Assembly (NCBI GenBank): GCA_021927905.1 | Contig: BLLK01000038.1 | Coordinates: 1,116,001 to 1,180,000 of the forward strand | Source: Chaetoceros tenuissimus | Lineage: Eukaryota > Bacillariophyta > Thalassiosirophyceae > Chaetocerotales > Chaetocerotaceae | Length of the DNA: 64,000 nt | Direction of reading: 5' to 3' | In this document: one piece after another, positions 61,406 through 64,000 of the stretch | Position numbering within the stretch: the stretch's first letter is position 1 | Layout: each line of letters begins with the position of its first letter | Position numbers and translations under genes: made by a program | The notes under the pieces: model-generated | The model's database searches: none | Told to the model about the DNA's origin: nothing | What the model saw: the letters and a program-made list of their open reading frames with translations, nothing else

Positions 61406-64000
61406 ATGAACTATTGTTCAGAAACAGCCATGCCAGGGGAATCAAATCAAAATATGAACCAGCCTAATAGAAATGACCGATGTCCGTGCTGTATTCCATG
61501 GCGCTCTGCAGTTCCTCGACGTCCAAACACAAACACGTCCTCTACATCACACAGTGCACCTTCTATAGATTTTGGAAACTTTTATGTGTTGCGTAATGCA
61601 AATGTTTGGACATTAGAAGAAAACACTAATTCCTCGAGTGTATTAGATATATGGGTTAGTAATGGAAAGATTGCATCCATGACTCCTCCTTCTGCAGCTA
61701 GGAGTATGTGTCCATCTATTCCTGGTTTGAAAGAAATTGAGATGAGAGGACTTGATATTGTTCCCGGTTTTGTAGATATTCATGTACATGCCATTGGTGG
61801 GGGAGGTGAAGATTCCTTTGGTTCCAGAACACCAGAAGCATGTTTGGAAGAATTGGTCGAGGCGGGTGTCACTACTTTTGTAGGGATCCTAGGAACTGAT
61901 ACTGTAGGGCGAAATATGGAGAGTCTGATTGCAAAGACTCGTGCCTTGTCAGAAAAAGGCTTAACAGGTCGAGTTTGGCTTGGAGGATATGCTTTTCCAA
62001 TTGAAAATACCGTGACTGGTAGTGTCAGAAAGGATTTGACCATGCTTCCAGATGTGATTGGTGTTGGTGAACTTGCTATATCAGATCATAGGTCTTCTTT
62101 TCCAACCACCGACGACTTGCTGAAACTATGTTCTGAAGTTCGAGTAGCGGGGATGGTCAGTGGTAATGCAGGTGTTACATATTTTCATATGGGCGATAAT
62201 GACACTGCACTGCAACCTTTGGTAGATGTTGTCAAGAGAAATCCAGTACTGCAGACATATCTTGTACCCACACATATGGAACGGACTCCAACTCTGATTC
62301 AACAAGGAAAAGCTTGGATGCAAGCTGGTGGTTTTGTAGATTTTTCGTGTTGGCCTGAACGACAACGCGTTGCTATTCGGCAATATTTAGAAGATGGCGA
62401 AGATGGTGAAGCTCTCATTCGTGAAAAGCTTTCTATTTCATCTGATAGCTATGGTTCAATCTCTGTTTTCGATGATAATGGTACTATTGTAGATTCCACC
62501 TATGGGAAACCAAAGACTTTACTAGAGACATTCATGGCATTAGTTTATAAAGATGGAGTTTCTATTGACACTGCGTTGAGACTGTTTTGTCGAAATCCTG
62601 CAAAAGTTATCCGAATGGATAAAATGCCCATAAATAAAGGAAAGATAAGCGTTGGTAGTGATGCAGACTTTTTGGTTCTCAAGTTGCCCGAAAACCCATT
62701 GCCACTGAATTATCCATATAAAGCTGCGCACGGGATGAGCTGGCCAAATGCAGATGGGGTTTTGCAATATGTGATTGCTTCAGGAAAGGTTATGAAATGT
62801 CCAAGAAATACATCAGCAAGGGGACAAGTAATGGCATCACAGTCTCAAATTAGTCAAAGTATGAGATCTACGACACAAACAAGAGTTAGCGAAAATAGAA
62901 GAAGCACATTGCCTCCTTTGGTACAACAGACAGCTCGAGTCGTGATCAATAGAGAGCAAGCTAAGAAACAAGCAAGTAGTACTTCTCGAAGACCTGTTGT
63001 AGTAGCACAAATAGCCGATGGAAAAGATTCATTAAATGGTCCTCAGATTGCGCAAGTCAGTCAAGGAGTGGTCAATAGAGAGCAAGTGAATAGACAGAAA
63101 GAAACAAGTGGTACTTTACAAAGACCTGTTGTAGTACAAGGGCAGCAACAAGGTAGCGGAACTTCTGAAAGACCCGAAGTAATGGCACCAACAAATGGAA
63201 AAAATACATCAAATAATGGTCCTCAAGTTGCACAAGCCAGAAAAGCCGTGGCTAACAGAGAAAAAGTACAGATGCAAAAGCAAGCAAACAGTACTACACC
63301 GAGACCTGTGGTACCAGAGCAAATTGAAAATAGAAATGATACATCAAATGGTCCGAAACTTTTTCAAACTACAATCCCAATTCCTCAAGAACAAGCCCAT
63401 GTACTAATACAGCAAGTGCGAATCAATAATGTGTCGGTGGCACAAGATAAGACAACTGCAAACCTTGAAATTCCACCAGATTTACCAGGATTAGGACCAA
63501 TTTCACCGGAACTGACAAAGAAACGTGGGAGAGGTAGACCCAGAAAGGATGCTTCAATCACTACCACTTCAACATCGAAGTCAGTTTCGACCGCAAATAA
63601 ACAAGGAGATCAGCAACCTCAACCAGCAAAGAAGCGTGGGAGACCTAGAAAGGATGCTTCACTCCCACCCCAGTCTATAAAGAAGCGTGGGAGACCCAGA
63701 AAGGATCCTTCAGTTGATAGAGGATCAAAGGATGTTGTAAATACAAACGGAGAAAGTGGGCAGCAACAGCAACCAGCAGAGAAACGTGGGAGAGGTAGAC
63801 CTAGAAAGGATCCTTCAGTTGATAGAGGATCAAAGGATGTTGTAAATACAAATGAAGGAGAAGGTCAACCGGAGCAACCAGTAAAGAAACGTGGGAGAGG
63901 TAGACCTAGAAAGGATACTTCAGTTGATAGTGGATCAAAGGATGTTGTAAATACAAATGAGGGAGAAGAGCCAGAGGAGCAACCAGTAAAGAAACGCGGA
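61406..64000 (+). CDS. Isoaspartyl dipeptidase (IadA-like) fused to AT-hook array, 3' end beyond window
   Basis: One open frame runs from the ATG at 61406 to the last base without a stop: 865 codons and more beyond. Residues about 1-60 are an extension with a CPCC-type motif. An amidohydrolase domain follows, with GFVDIHVHAIGGGGEDSF (His126, His128, Glu135), VGILGTD, the IadA mark GVGELAISDHRS, FHMGD (His261), PTHMER (His290, Arg293) and SSD (Asp347). The lysine that in E. coli IadA is carbamylated between the zincs lies in a SGKAGV-type motif; here it is Asn254 (SGNAGV). After about 480 the protein is Gln/Ser/Asn-rich, with three loose NREQ...RPVV repeats. From about 707 it has five AT-hooks (RGRPRK), with a sixth starting at the window end. 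Confidence 0.85.
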   Translation, partial: MNYCSETAMPGESNQNMNQPNRNDRCPCCIPWRSAVPRRPNTNTSSTSHSAPSIDFGNFYVLRNANVWTLEENTNSSSVLDIWVSNGKIASMTPPSAARSMCPSIPGLKEIEMRGLDIVPGFVDIHVHAIGGGGEDSFGSRTPEACLEELVEAGVTTFVGILGTDTVGRNMESLIAKTRALSEKGLTGRVWLGGYAFPIENTVTGSVRKDLTMLPDVIGVGELAISDHRSSFPTTDDLLKLCSEVRVAGMVSGNAGVTYFHMGDNDTALQPLVDVVKRNPVLQTYLVPTHMERTPTLIQQGKAWMQAGGFVDFSCWPERQRVAIRQYLEDGEDGEALIREKLSISSDSYGSISVFDDNGTIVDSTYGKPKTLLETFMALVYKDGVSIDTALRLFCRNPAKVIRMDKMPINKGKISVGSDADFLVLKLPENPLPLNYPYKAAHGMSWPNADGVLQYVIASGKVMKCPRNTSARGQVMASQSQISQSMRSTTQTRVSENRRSTLPPLVQQTARVVINREQAKKQASSTSRRPVVVAQIADGKDSLNGPQIAQVSQGVVNREQVNRQKETSGTLQRPVVVQGQQQGSGTSERPEVMAPTNGKNTSNNGPQVAQARKAVANREKVQMQKQANSTTPRPVVPEQIENRNDTSNGPKLFQTTIPIPQEQAHVLIQQVRINNVSVAQDKTTANLEIPPDLPGLGPISPELTKKRGRGRPRKDASITTTSTSKSVSTANKQGDQQPQPAKKRGRPRKDASLPPQSIKKRGRPRKDPSVDRGSKDVVNTNGESGQQQQPAEKRGRGRPRKDPSVDRGSKDVVNTNEGEGQPEQPVKKRGRGRPRKDTSVDSGSKDVVNTNEGEEPEEQPVKKRG
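63515..64000 (+). repeat. In-frame tandem repeat encoding AT-hooks
   Basis: The coding DNA repeats units of about 115-120 bp, clearest from 63690 on. Each encodes KRGRGRPRKD, then PSVDRGSKDVVNTN and an acidic/Gln spacer. Two earlier, shorter units lack the extra RG. The later units are nearly identical in DNA, so expansion is recent and unit number may vary between strains. Confidence 0.85.

Noticed and set aside
1-64000. CRISPR arrays, rRNA genes and tRNA genes
   Set aside because: None seen on either strand; the tandem repeats present lack unique spacers of constant length, and no rRNA core words were noticed.

Overview
The window reads as nuclear DNA of a centric diatom; Chaetoceros is my best guess, by inference. 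Four things support this. A small membrane protein (48640-49229) carries a bipartite plastid presequence with a CVAF/SPV cleavage site, as in secondary red plastids. Introns are sparse and short (about 70-300 bp) with GT-AG ends. Several proteins carry diatom-style Cys-rich secreted tails. A gene for an outer-dynein-arm docking protein (31870-33462) suggests flagellated cells, which among diatoms means the sperm of centric species.

Layout: 1-228 is the tail of pyruvate dehydrogenase E1 alpha. 0.9-21 kb holds mainly housekeeping genes: a membrane-anchored double-SET protein, a PH-ankyrin-zinc finger-R-SNARE protein, a TPR-PDZ protein, Sec61 alpha, an F-box/Cys-rich protein, a glycosylated membrane protein, a membrane-anchored Nudix hydrolase, two small paralogous unknown genes and an M13 metallopeptidase. 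Between the first two large genes lies a cluster of GGGCCCCC repeats with a MITE-like inverted repeat.

21.3-31.7 kb is a region of recent duplication of secreted enzymes. It holds two tandem pectinacetylesterase-like genes, the second broken, and two head-to-head berberine-bridge-enzyme-like FAD oxidases, one with an internal duplication and the other with an in-frame stop. 31.8-53.5 kb returns to core genes: ODA docking protein, a signal-peptide/one-TM protein, class 3 lipase, a heme-oxygenase-like protein, mannose-6-phosphate isomerase, a secreted DOPA-dioxygenase-like protein, VPS4, methylthioribose-1-phosphate isomerase, the plastid membrane protein and a topoisomerase II with an organelle-type presequence. 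An 862-bp foldback element lies at 40552-41413.

54.2-61.1 kb is a Helitron-type transposon. Its Rep-helicase gene splices into one open 1,772-residue frame with the HUH, two-tyrosine and Pif1-helicase motifs all present. It is preceded by a nucleotidyltransferase-like reading frame and followed by an 89-bp tandem repeat. The window ends inside an unusual gene (61406 to beyond 64000) that fuses an isoaspartyl-dipeptidase domain to an array of AT-hooks. That fusion, the Helitron, the SNARE fusion, the small paralog pair and the duplicated secreted-enzyme block are the most interesting items.

All calls come from reading translations and motifs by eye; no database search was run.
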